From Frankiaceae bacterium (GTDB taxonomy: Bacteria; Actinomycetota; Actinomycetes; BP-191): 64,000 bases of DNA. A model generated the notes under the pieces. That model was given only the letters and a program-made list of their open reading frames with translations. It had not been told where the DNA came from and ran no database searches. The position numbers and the translations under genes were made by a program. Positions 1-7,970 of this stretch are shown here, piece by piece. Numbering within the stretch: the stretch's first letter is position 1; every line of letters starts with the position of its first letter. The stretch is from NCBI GenBank assembly GCA_030840645.1, contig JAVEEC010000042.1:62001-126000 (forward strand), written 5' to 3'.

Positions 1-359
1 ACCACGCAGACCTCACCCCCGCAGACCGCGAGGACCACCGGCAGCGCCGGGAGCCCGAGCGGCCCGACCGCGACGGCGAGCGCCGCGGCCAGCAGGGCGA
101 TCCGCACCGGCATGGCGAGGAGCACCGTTCCGGGGCCGATCCGGCGGCGCGTCCGGCCGGTCCGGGCCGAGACCCAGGCGGCGGCAGCGCCGTTCGTGCC
201 TACCGATCCGACGCCCCAGAGGGCGCCGGCCGTCCCGCTGCGCCCCGCCACCGCGTACCCGAGCGCCGCCGCCGGCACCGCGACCGCCAGGGCGGTCCAC
301 AGCGCGACGGTGACGAGCCGGGAGTCGGTCAGCAGGTCGACGCGGTCAGCCGGCCGCAC
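1..359 (-). CDS. ATP synthase subunit I-like membrane protein (partial)
   Basis: Small hydrophobic protein at the head of the ATP synthase operon, probably an AtpI-like assembly or Mg2+/Ca2+-handling factor of the F0 sector. The GTG start at 359 overlaps the end of the upstream atpZ-like gene. I translated 119 codons without a stop, and the C-terminus runs off the left edge of the window. Four hydrophobic stretches are visible, at roughly residues 15-37, 41-62, 80-98 and 100-118, with an Arg-rich loop (TGRTRRR) between the second and third. Families of this type are poorly conserved, so the call rests mostly on position between wecA/atpZ and where atpB would be expected. The function is inferred. 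Confidence 0.6.
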   Translation of the reverse strand, partial: MRPADRVDLLTDSRLVTVALWTALAVAVPAAALGYAVAGRSGTAGALWGVGSVGTNGAAAAWVSARTGRTRRRIGPGTVLLAMPVRIALLAAALAVAVGPLGLPALPVVLAVCGGEVCV

Positions 360-603
360 GGTCCGCACGCCTCGCCGCGAGGTGCTCCCGCTCGGCCTGG
401 TCGGTCCTCTTCACGATGATGTAGAGGCCGAGCCCCATGCCGAGCAGGAGTCCACCGAGGAACAGGACGTGACCGGTGTGCAGCCACTTGTCGGCGTAAT
501 AGCCTCCGACGCCGTAGACGGCCAGCGCTGCCGAGAACTCGATGACGGCGTTCCACGCCGTCCCCAGGTCCTGCCACTGCGTGGGTCCCGATGTCTTGGC
601 CAT
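346..603 (-). CDS. AtpZ/AtpI-family ATP synthase accessory protein
   Basis: This 85-residue protein has two predicted membrane helices (about residues 17-37 and 46-64) and a charged C-terminal tail, the architecture of the AtpZ/AtpI family encoded first in many F1F0-ATPase operons. Its likely role is ATP synthase assembly or ion supply to the c-ring. The start is ATG at 603, only a few bases downstream of the inferred transcription start, so the mRNA is nearly leaderless. The stop overlaps the start of the next, atpI-like gene, which makes the two translationally coupled. A promoter and a Rex-like operator lie directly upstream. Confidence 0.72.
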   Translation of the reverse strand: MAKTSGPTQWQDLGTAWNAVIEFSAALAVYGVGGYYADKWLHTGHVLFLGGLLLGMGLGLYIIVKRTDQAEREHLAARRADRAAG

Positions 604-612
604 GACCGGCGC

Positions 613-642
613 AGCCTAGCAACGCGGCGTTGACGGGGTCAA
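613..642 (-). promoter_or_regulatory. Sigma-A-type promoter of the ATP synthase operon
   Basis: On the minus strand there is TTGACC (642-637), an 18-base spacer, then TAGGCT (618-613), a good actinobacterial -35/-10 pair. Transcription would begin near 606, three bases before the ATG at 603, so the message should be leaderless or almost so. This agrees with the lack of a Shine-Dalgarno sequence there. The hexamers are seen directly; the start site is inferred. Confidence 0.65.
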
Positions 643-701
643 AACGCGCCGGAACACAAAACCGCAGGTCAGAGGGGGTGCAGCCACCGACGCCCCGAAA
701 C

Positions 702-719
702 TTGTGAAAATTTTCACGA
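702..719. promoter_or_regulatory. Rex-type operator (ROP-like palindrome)
   Basis: TTGTGAAAATTTTCACGA differs at one position from the Rex consensus TTGTGAA-N4-TTCACAA. Its core, GTGAAAATTTTCAC (704-717), is a perfect 14-base palindrome and stands out as AT-rich in a very GC-rich region. It lies about 60 bases upstream of the -35 box of the ATP synthase promoter. Rex is the NADH/NAD+-sensing repressor that controls respiratory genes in actinobacteria. The match is seen; the binding is inferred. Confidence 0.6.
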
Positions 720-777
720 GCCGGTCGCGGGCGTGGCCCCACCCCGCCGACCGGTGGGCCCCGACCGGCGGCCACGT

Positions 778-815
778 GCTACCGGTGAGTACCGACGTCC
801 GTACCCACCGGTAGC
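778..815 (-). terminator. Hairpin terminator after wecA
   Basis: A strong inverted repeat begins about 28 bases after the wecA stop: 10-base arms GCTACCGGTG/CACCGGTAGC, one mismatch, then a further four pairs (GTAC/GTAC) around an 8-base loop. There is no T-tract, as is common for actinobacterial terminators. It separates the wecA operon from the ATP synthase promoter. Confidence 0.6.
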
Positions 816-842
816 AAGCGCGGGCGCGGGATATCGCGCGGG

Positions 843-2000
843 TCAGCCCGTGGGGCGGTGCTCGTCCAGGTCGATGACGTCGGCGTCCGGTGTCTCGGCG
901 GCCACAGCGGGCGAACGGCGCGGGCCGAGCAGGCTCAGCGCCGTTCCCGCCAGCGCCGCGACCCCCACCCCGGCTGCGACGTACGGTGCCCGGACGAACG
1001 ACGCCGCCACCCCGCCGAACGCCAGCACCGCGGACCAGTACCAGATCGTCAGCACCGCGCGGCGGTGGGTGTGGCCGATCTCGAGCAGCCGGTGGTGCAG
1101 GTGCTCCTTGTCCGGCGCGAACACCGACCGCCCGGTCCGCGTCCGCCGGAACACCGCGAGCAGCAGGTCGAAGAACGGCACCGCGAGCACCGTCAGCGGC
1201 AGCAGCACAGGGAAGAAGAACGTCGCCCCGCGCCGCCCGCTGATCGCCGTCGAGTCGAACGACGTCGTCCCCGACGTCACGGCCGCCGCCAGCAGCAGCC
1301 CGAGCAGCATCGAGCCGGAGTCGCCCATGAAGATGCGGGCCGGGCTGAAGTTGTGCGGCAGGAACCCGACGCAGACGCCCGCGACGATCGCGGCGAGCAG
1401 GGTGGCCGGCGTGACGCGGGTGTTCTGCTGGACGACGGAGAGCTGGTAGCAGAAGCCGAAGAACGCGACCGCCGCGATGCCGACGACGCCCGCGGCGAGG
1501 CCGTCGAGGCCGTCGATGAAGTTGATGGAGTTGACCATCACCAGGGTCAGGCAGACCGTCGCGACGACGGAGAGGTTCGGGTCGAGGGCGAAGTTGCTGC
1601 CGCTCGTTCCCGGCAGCGTGAGGAACTGCAGCTGCACGCCGAGCAGCACGAGGAGGCCGGCCGCGAGCGCCTGCCCCGCGAGCTTGGTGAACGCGTCGAG
1701 CTGCCACTTGTCGTCCACCATGCCGACGACGCAGATGAGCGCGCCCGCGACGAGCACGGCCTTCGGCTCCGGCGTCGCGCGGACCAGCTGCAACGACGGG
1801 AGCGACCGGGCGACGAACATCGCCGCCACGACACCGCCGAGCATCGCGATCCCGCCGAGGTACGGCGTGGGGATCGCGTGCACGTCGCGGTCGCGCGGCC
1901 GGGCGAGCGTCGACGTCGCGACGGCGACCCGGCGCGCGATCGGCGTGAGCAGGTACGTCACCGCCGCGGCGACGAAGAAGACGAGCGCGTACTCGCGCAC
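843..2000 (-). CDS. wecA: Polyprenyl-phosphate GlcNAc-1-phosphate transferase (WecA/Rfe family)
   Basis: This integral membrane enzyme transfers GlcNAc-1-phosphate from UDP-GlcNAc to a polyprenyl phosphate, the first step in building the arabinogalactan linker or another wall glycan. It is 385 residues with about ten membrane helices and the MraY/WecA signatures in order: a DDKWQLDAF Asp pair, NSINFIDGLDGLAAG, the GDSGSMLLG substrate/Mg loop, and the His-rich DKEHLHHRL loop near the end. The start chosen is GTG at 2000, 11 bases after the glyA stop, because glyA occupies the upstream sequence. A glyA-wecA-atp order is common in actinobacteria. The C-terminus is a hydrophilic tail (DVIDLDEHRPTG). 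Confidence 0.92.
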   Translation of the reverse strand: MREYALVFFVAAAVTYLLTPIARRVAVATSTLARPRDRDVHAIPTPYLGGIAMLGGVVAAMFVARSLPSLQLVRATPEPKAVLVAGALICVVGMVDDKWQLDAFTKLAGQALAAGLLVLLGVQLQFLTLPGTSGSNFALDPNLSVVATVCLTLVMVNSINFIDGLDGLAAGVVGIAAVAFFGFCYQLSVVQQNTRVTPATLLAAIVAGVCVGFLPHNFSPARIFMGDSGSMLLGLLLAAAVTSGTTSFDSTAISGRRGATFFFPVLLPLTVLAVPFFDLLLAVFRRTRTGRSVFAPDKEHLHHRLLEIGHTHRRAVLTIWYWSAVLAFGGVAASFVRAPYVAAGVGVAALAGTALSLLGPRRSPAVAAETPDADVIDLDEHRPTG

Positions 2001-2011
2001 GGCTCCGTGCC

Positions 2012-3280
2012 TCAACCGCGGGGGTACGCCGGGTGTGCCTGCACGAGCGCCGTGACCGCGGACCTGACCTCGTCGAGGACCGCCTGCGACGAGCCGTCGC
2101 GGACCGCGCGCGCGATGAGGGAGGCGACCTCCTTCATCTCGCCCTCCCCCATGCCCTGCGTCGTGACCGACGGCGAGCCGACCCGGATGCCGGACGCGAC
2201 CGAGGGCGGCTGCGGGTCGAACGGGATGGCGTTCTTGTTCAGGACGATGCCCGCCGCGTCGCAACGGTTCTCGGCCTCGGCGCCGGTGACGTTCAACGCC
2301 TGGAGGTCGAGCAGCGCGAGGTGAGTGTCGGTGCCGCCGGACACCGCGCGCATGCCCTCGGCGACGAGGCCGTCGGTGAGGACCTGGGCGTTCGCGATGA
2401 CCTGCCGCGCATACGCCTGGTACTTGGGCGTCGCGGCCTCCTTGAGCGCGACGGCCTTCGCCGCGACCGCGTGCATCAGCGGCCCGCCCTGCATCATCGG
2501 GAACACCGCCTTGTCGAGCTTCGCGGCATGCTCGGCCTTGCAGACGAACGCGCCGCCGCGCGGCCCGCGCAGCACCTTGTGCGTCGTGAACGTCACCACG
2601 TCGGCGTACGGCACCGGGCTCGGGATCGCCTGTCCCGCAACGAGTCCGATGAAGTGCGCCGCGTCGACCATGAGGATCGCGCCGACCTCGTCGGCGATCT
2701 CGCGGAACGCCGCGAAGTCGATCAGCCGCGGGATCGCGGACCCGCCGCAGATGATCATCTTCGGGTGGTTGGCGCGGGCCAGGTCGCGGACCTGGTCGTA
2801 GTCGATGTGCTCGGTCGTCTTGCTGACGCCGTAGTGCACGGGGTTGAACCACTTGCCGCTGAACGACACCTTCGAGCCGTGGGTGAGGTGGCCGCCGTGC
2901 GGGAGGCTCATGCCGAGGTAGGTGTCGCCGGGCGTGAGGAACGCGCCGTACACCGCCTGGTTGGCGCTGGCGCCGCTGTGCGGCTGGAGGTTCGCGTGGT
3001 CGGCGCCGAAGAGCGCCTTGGCCCGCTCGATGCCGATGTTCTCGGCCTTGTCGACCTCGGCGCAGCCGCCGTAGTACCGCTTGCCTGGATACCCCTCGGC
3101 GTACTTGTTCGACAGCGTGCTGCCGAGCGCGGCGAGGACCGCCGGCGAGGTGAAGTTCTCGGCCGCGATGAGCTGGAGGCCGGAGCGGAGCCGGTCCAGC
3201 TCGGAGAGCAGGACCCCCGCGATCTCCGGGTCGGTCTCCTGCAGCGCATCGAAGTCTGGACCCCAGAACGTGTCGGTCAT
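2012..3280 (-). CDS. glyA: Serine hydroxymethyltransferase
   Basis: This PLP-dependent cytosolic enzyme converts serine and tetrahydrofolate to glycine and 5,10-methylene-tetrahydrofolate, supplying one-carbon units. At 422 residues it has the normal family length. The PLP-binding lysine is K235 in TTHKVLRGPRGG, and the upstream LIAAENFTS and NKYAEGYPGKRYYGG segments are classic SHMT sequence. The start is ATG at 3280. It sits in a minus-strand run with a tyrosine phosphatase (10 bases upstream) and wecA (11 bases downstream), so it is probably cotranscribed with the rpmE-prfA-prmC-tsaC genes. Confidence 0.96.
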   Translation of the reverse strand: MTDTFWGPDFDALQETDPEIAGVLLSELDRLRSGLQLIAAENFTSPAVLAALGSTLSNKYAEGYPGKRYYGGCAEVDKAENIGIERAKALFGADHANLQPHSGASANQAVYGAFLTPGDTYLGMSLPHGGHLTHGSKVSFSGKWFNPVHYGVSKTTEHIDYDQVRDLARANHPKMIICGGSAIPRLIDFAAFREIADEVGAILMVDAAHFIGLVAGQAIPSPVPYADVVTFTTHKVLRGPRGGAFVCKAEHAAKLDKAVFPMMQGGPLMHAVAAKAVALKEAATPKYQAYARQVIANAQVLTDGLVAEGMRAVSGGTDTHLALLDLQALNVTGAEAENRCDAAGIVLNKNAIPFDPQPPSVASGIRVGSPSVTTQGMGEGEMKEVASLIARAVRDGSSQAVLDEVRSAVTALVQAHPAYPRG

Positions 3281-3290
3281 GGCCCAGACT

Positions 3291-3848
3291 CTAGACGCCC
3301 GCGAGCCGCTCCAGGGGCAGCCGGAGCGCCTCGGCGATCTCGGCGGCGGCCCGGTCGTACGCCTTCGGGCCGAGGCCGTAGGGGTCGTCGATGTCGTCGG
3401 CCTCCGGCGGGACCCAGACCCGGCCGCGCTGCGCGGCGGCCGCGGCGACCAGTGCCCGGCCGCGCTCCGCGAGGTCGTCGCCGGGCAGGCCCTCGACGTG
3501 CTCGACCAGCCGCGCGAACTCCCGCAGCGTGAACGTCCGCGGCAGCGCGCTCGGCACCAGCGTCACGACGGCGGTGCGGTGTTCGCGGGTGGCGACCAGC
3601 ACCAGGTCCGCGCCCTCGACCTGCTCGGCGGTGAGGCGGCGGGCCCGGAAGGCGTCGTACGCGATCCCGAGGTCCTGCAACGGGCGCGCCGCGCCGGGCT
3701 CGATCGGGTACCCCTCGAGCCCGTACGTCCCCGCGCTGTGCACGCGGAACGACTCCGGCGGGAGCCGGTGCGCGGCGACCAGCTCGGCGGTGGGCGACCG
3801 GCAGATGTTGCCGGTGCAGACCATCAGGATGTCGAACGGGTCGCTCAT
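3291..3848 (-). CDS. Low-molecular-weight protein tyrosine phosphatase
   Basis: Cytosolic phosphatase of 185 residues. The catalytic P-loop CTGNICRSPT is at residues 11-20 (C11 nucleophile, R17), and the general-acid loop DIDDPYGLG lies in the C-terminal third. These are the two defining motifs of the low-molecular-weight class. The ATG at 3848 overlaps the tsaC stop as ATGA, which fixes the start. Actinobacterial members often act on tyrosine kinases of polysaccharide synthesis; the proximity to wecA fits that, but the substrate is unknown. Confidence 0.88.
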   Translation of the reverse strand: MSDPFDILMVCTGNICRSPTAELVAAHRLPPESFRVHSAGTYGLEGYPIEPGAARPLQDLGIAYDAFRARRLTAEQVEGADLVLVATREHRTAVVTLVPSALPRTFTLREFARLVEHVEGLPGDDLAERGRALVAAAAAQRGRVWVPPEADDIDDPYGLGPKAYDRAAAEIAEALRLPLERLAGV

Positions 3849-4483
3849 CCGAGGCCCGGCACGACCTCGGCGAGCCGCGCGGCCGGGATCGCCCCCTCGC
3901 GCAGGACGACCGGCGCGGGCCCGGTCAGGTCGACGATCGTCGACGGCGTGCGGTCCGCGGCCGGGCCGCCGTCGAGGTAGACGGCGACAGACGAGCCGAG
4001 CTGCGACTGCGCCTCGTTCATGGTCAGCGCCGGCTCGGCGCCGTGGCGGTTCGCGCTGGAGACGGCGAGCGGCCCGGTCTCGGCCAGCAGCTCGATGGCA
4101 ACCGGGTGCAACGGCATCCGCACGGCGACCGTGCCGCGCGCGTCGCCGAGGTCCCACGTCAGCCCCGCGCCCTGCCGCAGCACCAGCGTCAGCGCCCCCG
4201 GCCAGAACGCCGCGATCAGGTCCTTCGCGGTGTCGGACAGCGTGTCGACCAGGCCGTTGACGGTCCGCCACGACCCGACGAGGACGGGGACGGGGACGTC
4301 GCGGCCGCGGCCCTTCGCGTCGAGCAGGCGGCGGACGGCGTTCGGCGAGAACGCGTCCGCTCCGATGCCGTAGACGGTGTCGGTCGGCAGCACGACGAGG
4401 TCGCCGCGGCGGATGGCCGTGGCGGCCTCGGCGATCGCGCCCGCGCGGCCCGCCTGGTCGGTGCAGTCGAAGGTGCGGCTCAC
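3845..4483 (-). CDS. tsaC: L-threonylcarbamoyladenylate synthase (Sua5/YrdC family)
   Basis: This enzyme makes threonylcarbamoyl-AMP from threonine, bicarbonate and ATP, the first step of t6A modification at position 37 of ANN-decoding tRNAs. It is 212 residues long, a single YrdC domain without the Sua5 extension. Visible motifs are LVVLPTDTVYGIG near the N-terminus (nucleotide-binding pocket) and SSANRHG in the middle. The GTG start at 4483 overlaps the prmC stop as GTGA, and the stop overlaps the phosphatase start as ATGA. The prfA-prmC-tsaC order is widely conserved. Confidence 0.93.
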   Translation of the reverse strand: MSRTFDCTDQAGRAGAIAEAATAIRRGDLVVLPTDTVYGIGADAFSPNAVRRLLDAKGRGRDVPVPVLVGSWRTVNGLVDTLSDTAKDLIAAFWPGALTLVLRQGAGLTWDLGDARGTVAVRMPLHPVAIELLAETGPLAVSSANRHGAEPALTMNEAQSQLGSSVAVYLDGGPAADRTPSTIVDLTGPAPVVLREGAIPAARLAEVVPGLG

Positions 4484-5355
4484 AGCACCATCTTCGTCGC
4501 GACGGTGTACCTCGGCCGGCCGGCGAGGTCCGGGTGGTCCTGCACACCTGCCCAGCCCCCCGCGCTGTCGAACAGCGCGGGCACGCTCTCGCCCTGCCGG
4601 TCGCTGTGCTCGACGACGACGACGCCGCCGTTCCTGAGCAGGCGCTTCGCGGTGCGCTCGACCTCGGCGATCACGTCCAGCCCGTCGCGGCCCGCGACCA
4701 GCGCAAGGCGCGGGTCGTGGTCGGCGACCTCCGGCTCGACGTGCGCCATCTCGTGCTCGGCGACGTACGGCGGGTTGCTCACGACGACGTCGACCGTGCC
4801 GTCCAGCTCCGGCACCGCGTGGCTCACGTCCGCATGGTGCAGCGTGACCGTCGAGTCGCCTGCGCGTCGGCGGGCGGAGGCGTTGCGCCGCAGCCACTCC
4901 AGGGCGTCAGGGTCGATCTCGACGGCGTGCACCTCGGCGTTCGGGACCTCGTGCGCGACCGCGAGCGCGATCGCGCCGGAGCCCGAGCAGAGGTCCACCA
5001 CGACGGGCTTCGGCGTACCCGCCCGCCGCGCCTCCTCGACGGCACGGCCGGCGACCGACTCCGTCTCGGGCCGCGGGACGAAGACGCCCGGCCCGACCGC
5101 CAGCTCGATGTAGCGGAAGCCGACGCTGCCGACGATGTGCTGCAACGGCTCCCGGCTCGCGCGCCGCGCGACCAGTGCCTGGAGTGCGTCGTACTGCGCC
5201 GCGTCGAGGTTCGGCACGACCGGCAGCGACGTCCGCGCGACGCCGAGGACGTGCGCGACGAGCTGCTCGGCGTCCCAGCGCGCGGACTCGACGCCCGCCG
5301 CGGCGAGGCGTTCGACGGCGTCGGCGAGGGCGGGGCGGAGCGCGACGTCAGTCAT
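4480..5355 (-). CDS. prmC: Release-factor glutamine methyltransferase
   Basis: This enzyme methylates the glutamine of the GGQ motif in release factors RF1 and RF2 using S-adenosylmethionine. It has 291 residues: a helical N-terminal substrate-binding domain, then the methyltransferase fold with SAM motif [11 protein letters not shown] (121-131) and catalytic NPPY (194-197). The ATG at 5355 lies inside the end of prfA (8-base overlap), so the enzyme is translationally coupled to its substrate. Confidence 0.95.
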   Translation of the reverse strand: MTDVALRPALADAVERLAAAGVESARWDAEQLVAHVLGVARTSLPVVPNLDAAQYDALQALVARRASREPLQHIVGSVGFRYIELAVGPGVFVPRPETESVAGRAVEEARRAGTPKPVVVDLCSGSGAIALAVAHEVPNAEVHAVEIDPDALEWLRRNASARRRAGDSTVTLHHADVSHAVPELDGTVDVVVSNPPYVAEHEMAHVEPEVADHDPRLALVAGRDGLDVIAEVERTAKRLLRNGGVVVVEHSDRQGESVPALFDSAGGWAGVQDHPDLAGRPRYTVATKMVL

Positions 5356-6406
5356 CGGTCCCGGCGAGCCGGGCGGCGTTGTCCGCGTCGACCAGCGACT
5401 GGATGACGCCGTCGAGGTCGCCGTCGAGGATCTGGTCGAGGTTGTAGGACTTGAACCCGGTGCGGTGGTCGGAGAGGCGGTTCTCCGGATAGTTGTAGGT
5501 CCGGACCCGCTCGCTGCGGTCGACGGTACGGACCTGCGCGCCGCGCTGCGCCGAGGCCTCGGCCTGCTGCGCCTCGATCGCCTGGGCGAGGAGGCGGGCG
5601 CGCAGGACGCGCATGCCGGCCTCCTTGTTCTGGAACTGGCTCTTCTCGTTCTGCATCGACACGACGGTGCCGGTGGGGACGTGCGTGATGCGTACGGCGG
5701 AGTCGGTGGTGTTGACGCTCTGGCCGCCGGGGCCGGACGAGCGGTAGACGTCGATGCGGAGGTCGTTCGGGTCGATGGTCACGTCGACGTCCTCGGCCTC
5801 CGGCATGACGAGAACGCCGGCCGCGCTGGTGTGGATCCGGCCCTGCGACTCGGTCGCGGGGACGCGCTGCACCCGGTGCACGCCGCCCTCGTACTTGAGC
5901 CGGCGCCAGACGCCGCCGTTCTTAGCCTTCACGGCGACGCTGACGTCCTTGTAGCCGCCGAGGTCGGACTCGGTCGCGTCCAGCACCTCGGTCTTCCAGC
6001 CGTGCCGCTCGGCGTAGCGCAGGTACATGCGCAGCAGGTCGCCCGCGAACAGCGCGCTCTCGTCGCCGCCCTCGCCCGCTTTCACCTCGAGGATGACGTT
6101 CTTCGCGTCGTTCGGGTCGCTCGGGATGAGGGCGTTGCGCAGAGTGCCCATCAGCTCCTCGCGCCGTGCCTCCAGTACGGGTACCTCGTCGCGGAACGAC
6201 TGGTCGTCCTCGGCCAGCTCCTTGGCCGTGCCGAGGTCGTCCTCGACCGCCTTGAGGGCGTTGTACGCCTCGACGACGGGAGTCAGCTCGGCGTAGCGCT
6301 TGCCGAGGTCGCGGGCCTTGTTCTGGTCCGCGTGGATGCCGGGATCGCCGAGCTGGGTCTCCAGCGCGGCGTGCTCGGCCAGGATGTTGTCGAGCTTGTC
6401 GAACAT
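5348..6406 (-). CDS. prfA: Peptide chain release factor 1
   Basis: RF1 recognises UAA and UAG in the ribosomal A site and triggers peptidyl-tRNA hydrolysis. It is 352 residues, full length. The codon-recognition tripeptide PAT is at residues 183-185 ([10 protein letters not shown]), and the catalytic GGQ is at 227-229 ([14 protein letters not shown]). The PxT type of recognition loop distinguishes RF1 from RF2. It lies 49 bases downstream of rpmE and leads into prmC, tsaC and glyA. Confidence 0.97.
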   Translation of the reverse strand: MFDKLDNILAEHAALETQLGDPGIHADQNKARDLGKRYAELTPVVEAYNALKAVEDDLGTAKELAEDDQSFRDEVPVLEARREELMGTLRNALIPSDPNDAKNVILEVKAGEGGDESALFAGDLLRMYLRYAERHGWKTEVLDATESDLGGYKDVSVAVKAKNGGVWRRLKYEGGVHRVQRVPATESQGRIHTSAAGVLVMPEAEDVDVTIDPNDLRIDVYRSSGPGGQSVNTTDSAVRITHVPTGTVVSMQNEKSQFQNKEAGMRVLRARLLAQAIEAQQAEASAQRGAQVRTVDRSERVRTYNYPENRLSDHRTGFKSYNLDQILDGDLDGVIQSLVDADNAARLAGTDD

Positions 6407-6455
6407 GCTCTGCTCTCGGGTCGGCGGGCGCTCGGACCGGTGCTGCGCCCGGACG

Positions 6456-6683
6456 CTAACCCTGAGCGGCGTCGCCCTTCGGCGTGCGCTTGCCGAACCG
6501 CTTCTCGAACTTCTCGACGCGGCCGCCGACGTCCATGATCTTCTGCTTGCCGGTGTAGAACGGGTGGCACTTGGAGCAGACGTCCGCGTGGATGTCGCTC
6601 ACGGTGCTGCGCGTCTGGAACGTCTCGCCGCACGAGCAGTGCACGGTGGCGTCGACGTAGGTCGGGTGGATGCCGGTCTTCAC
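6456..6683 (-). CDS. rpmE: 50S ribosomal protein L31 (zinc-ribbon form)
   Basis: A 75-residue L31 of the C+ type: the zinc ligands are HCSCGETF and [11 protein letters not shown], so it should hold a structural zinc, and it need not be the zinc-starvation paralogue. The start is GTG at 6683, supported by an AGAGGA Shine-Dalgarno six bases upstream. It is the first gene of the prfA-prmC operon; rpmE next to prfA and rho is a common actinobacterial arrangement. Confidence 0.96.
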   Translation of the reverse strand: MKTGIHPTYVDATVHCSCGETFQTRSTVSDIHADVCSKCHPFYTGKQKIMDVGGRVEKFEKRFGKRTPKGDAAQG

Positions 6684-6750
6684 GGGGTTCCTCTTTCTCA
6701 GGTGGCGCCGGGTCGTCGCGAACGACGGGAACCGGACCGGGATTCGTTGC

Positions 6751-6781
6751 AGTGTGCCAGAACGGCGTACGCAGGGTCCAA
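6751..6781 (-). promoter_or_regulatory. Possible rpmE-prfA promoter
   Basis: Minus-strand TTGGAC (6781-6776) and CACACT (6756-6751) are separated by 19 bases, about 67 bases before the rpmE start. The spacing is slightly long and the -10 is imperfect, so this is a weak call. It is the best candidate in the 121-base gap between the Fic gene and rpmE. Confidence 0.3.
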
Positions 6782-6804
6782 CGCAGGAAGGCGTCCCGGT
6801 ATGC

Positions 6805-7797
6805 CTACGCGCGCCTTCGATGCTTGTTCTTCAGGTACTCGTCCACCCAGTTGCGGCTGCTACGCCACTGGCCGTCAGGGCCTTTCGTCGCCTGGAGCCG
6901 CCCGCGCACCGCGGCGGCGCGGAGGGCGCTCGCCCCGATCTGCGGTGAGGAGAGTGCGGCTATCGGGACCAGGCGGGCCGGCCCCGCGACGGCCGGCACG
7001 ACGAACTTGTAGAGGTTGTCGAGGACGGCGCGGGCGAGCAGTTCACCCAGCGCGCCATATTCGCCGGTGTCAGCCCGACGGAGCGCGGCCAGGTAGTTGG
7101 CCCGGTCGTTCTTGTAGACGATCGCCGGGGGGTAGCCGAGCCGGACGAGAACGAGGTTCAGGACGAGGCGGCCGGTCCGGCCATTGCCGTCGAGGAACGG
7201 GTGGATGCTCTCGAAGCCGCAGTGCAGCCGGGCGAGCACCTCGGGGAAGTCGGGGGCGCGCGGGTCGAGACGGTTCGCCTCCGCGACCCACGACTTCATG
7301 GCCGGCGGAACGAGCGGCCAGGTCGGCGGCCGCATCCCACCGGGGAACGGGTGGATGTCGTGCTCCCGGAAGCTGCCGGGACCCTCGCGGTCCGTCGCCT
7401 CGGGATGGGGTGACACGTTCCACACCGGACCCATCGCAGCGGCGTGGACGCGCCGTATCTCCGTGAGGGAGATCCGGTCGGAGGATCCGGCAGGTCGGTT
7501 GTGCGCCTGGCCGTAGACCCACTCCGCCGCATCGGCGTAGCCCCGTACCTCCATGTACTCGCCGAGCGCCTTGTCCCCGACGGCCCGTCCCTCGGCCAGC
7601 AGCCGCTCGACCTGCTTCATGACCAGCGTGTTGCCCTCGATCGCGGTCGAGTGGTGCGCCTCCTCGTACCAGATGCCTTGCCAGATGTCGGCGGCTTCGA
7701 GCGGGTTCGGGAGCCCGCCCATGCGCTGCCAGAGCTCATCGATCTGGGTCCGGAGCCGGTGGTAGACGACCTCGCGCGGCGGGCGTCCGGGCGGCAC
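6805..7797 (-). CDS. Fic-domain protein with N-terminal inhibitory motif and C-terminal HTH
   Basis: Probable AMP-transferase (AMPylator) of the class II Fic family. The catalytic [12 protein letters not shown] motif is intact. An upstream helix carries STAIEGN, matching the (S/T)xxxE(G/N) self-inhibitory motif, whose Glu blocks ATP positioning. The last ~45 residues ([21 protein letters not shown] onward) look like a winged or excisionase-type helix-turn-helix. I chose GTG at 7797 (330 residues), which has GGAG five bases upstream. A longer frame continues to 7929 but runs through repeated operator-like DNA with no good start. It stands alone between rho and rpmE, with no antitoxin gene beside it. 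Whether it is a housekeeping regulator or an orphan toxin-like gene is open. Confidence 0.85.
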   Translation of the reverse strand: MPPGRPPREVVYHRLRTQIDELWQRMGGLPNPLEAADIWQGIWYEEAHHSTAIEGNTLVMKQVERLLAEGRAVGDKALGEYMEVRGYADAAEWVYGQAHNRPAGSSDRISLTEIRRVHAAAMGPVWNVSPHPEATDREGPGSFREHDIHPFPGGMRPPTWPLVPPAMKSWVAEANRLDPRAPDFPEVLARLHCGFESIHPFLDGNGRTGRLVLNLVLVRLGYPPAIVYKNDRANYLAALRRADTGEYGALGELLARAVLDNLYKFVVPAVAGPARLVPIAALSSPQIGASALRAAAVRGRLQATKGPDGQWRSSRNWVDEYLKNKHRRRA

Positions 7798-7804
7798 GGT
7801 GACT

Positions 7805-7899
7805 CCGAAGTTGTTGAGGTAGGGGCAGAGCGAATCGTACCGTACAACTTCGGAAGTTGTTGAGGTGAGGCCCGATCGAATTGAACAGTACAACTTCGG
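7805..7899. repeat. Tandem palindromic operator-like repeats upstream of the Fic gene
   Basis: Two diverged ~46-base direct repeats (read on the minus strand) each begin CGAAGTTGTAC and end ACCTCAACAACTTC. At their junction ACAACTTCGGAAGTTGT (7844-7860) forms an 8-base inverted repeat around one central base. GTACAACTTCGG occurs at 7842-7853 and 7888-7899, and the inverted CCGAAGTTGTTGAGGT at 7805-7820. The region is AT-richer than its surroundings. It looks like a multi-site operator, probably for the Fic protein's own HTH. Confidence 0.6.
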
Positions 7900-7913
7900 G
7901 GTTCCGCACGAAC

Positions 7914-7950
7914 GAAGGCCCGGCACCACCGGTAGGTGGGCCGGGCCTTC
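7914..7950 (-). terminator. Rho-gene intrinsic terminator
   Basis: A long hairpin begins 21 bases after the rho stop: 11-base arms GAAGGCCCGGC/GCCGGGCCTTC, one bulged base, then CCACC/GGTGG around a GGTA tetraloop. It also isolates the Fic operator from rho transcription. No T-tract follows, as is usual here. Confidence 0.7.
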
Positions 7951-7970
7951 GGGACGTGCGTCGAGGTCCG

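Noticed and set aside
13-300. 95-residue Arg/Gly-rich frame at the left edge
   Set aside because: Composition (RGG/RRR) is typical of an out-of-frame GC-rich translation. The overlapping atpI-like frame on the same strand has four membrane helices instead.
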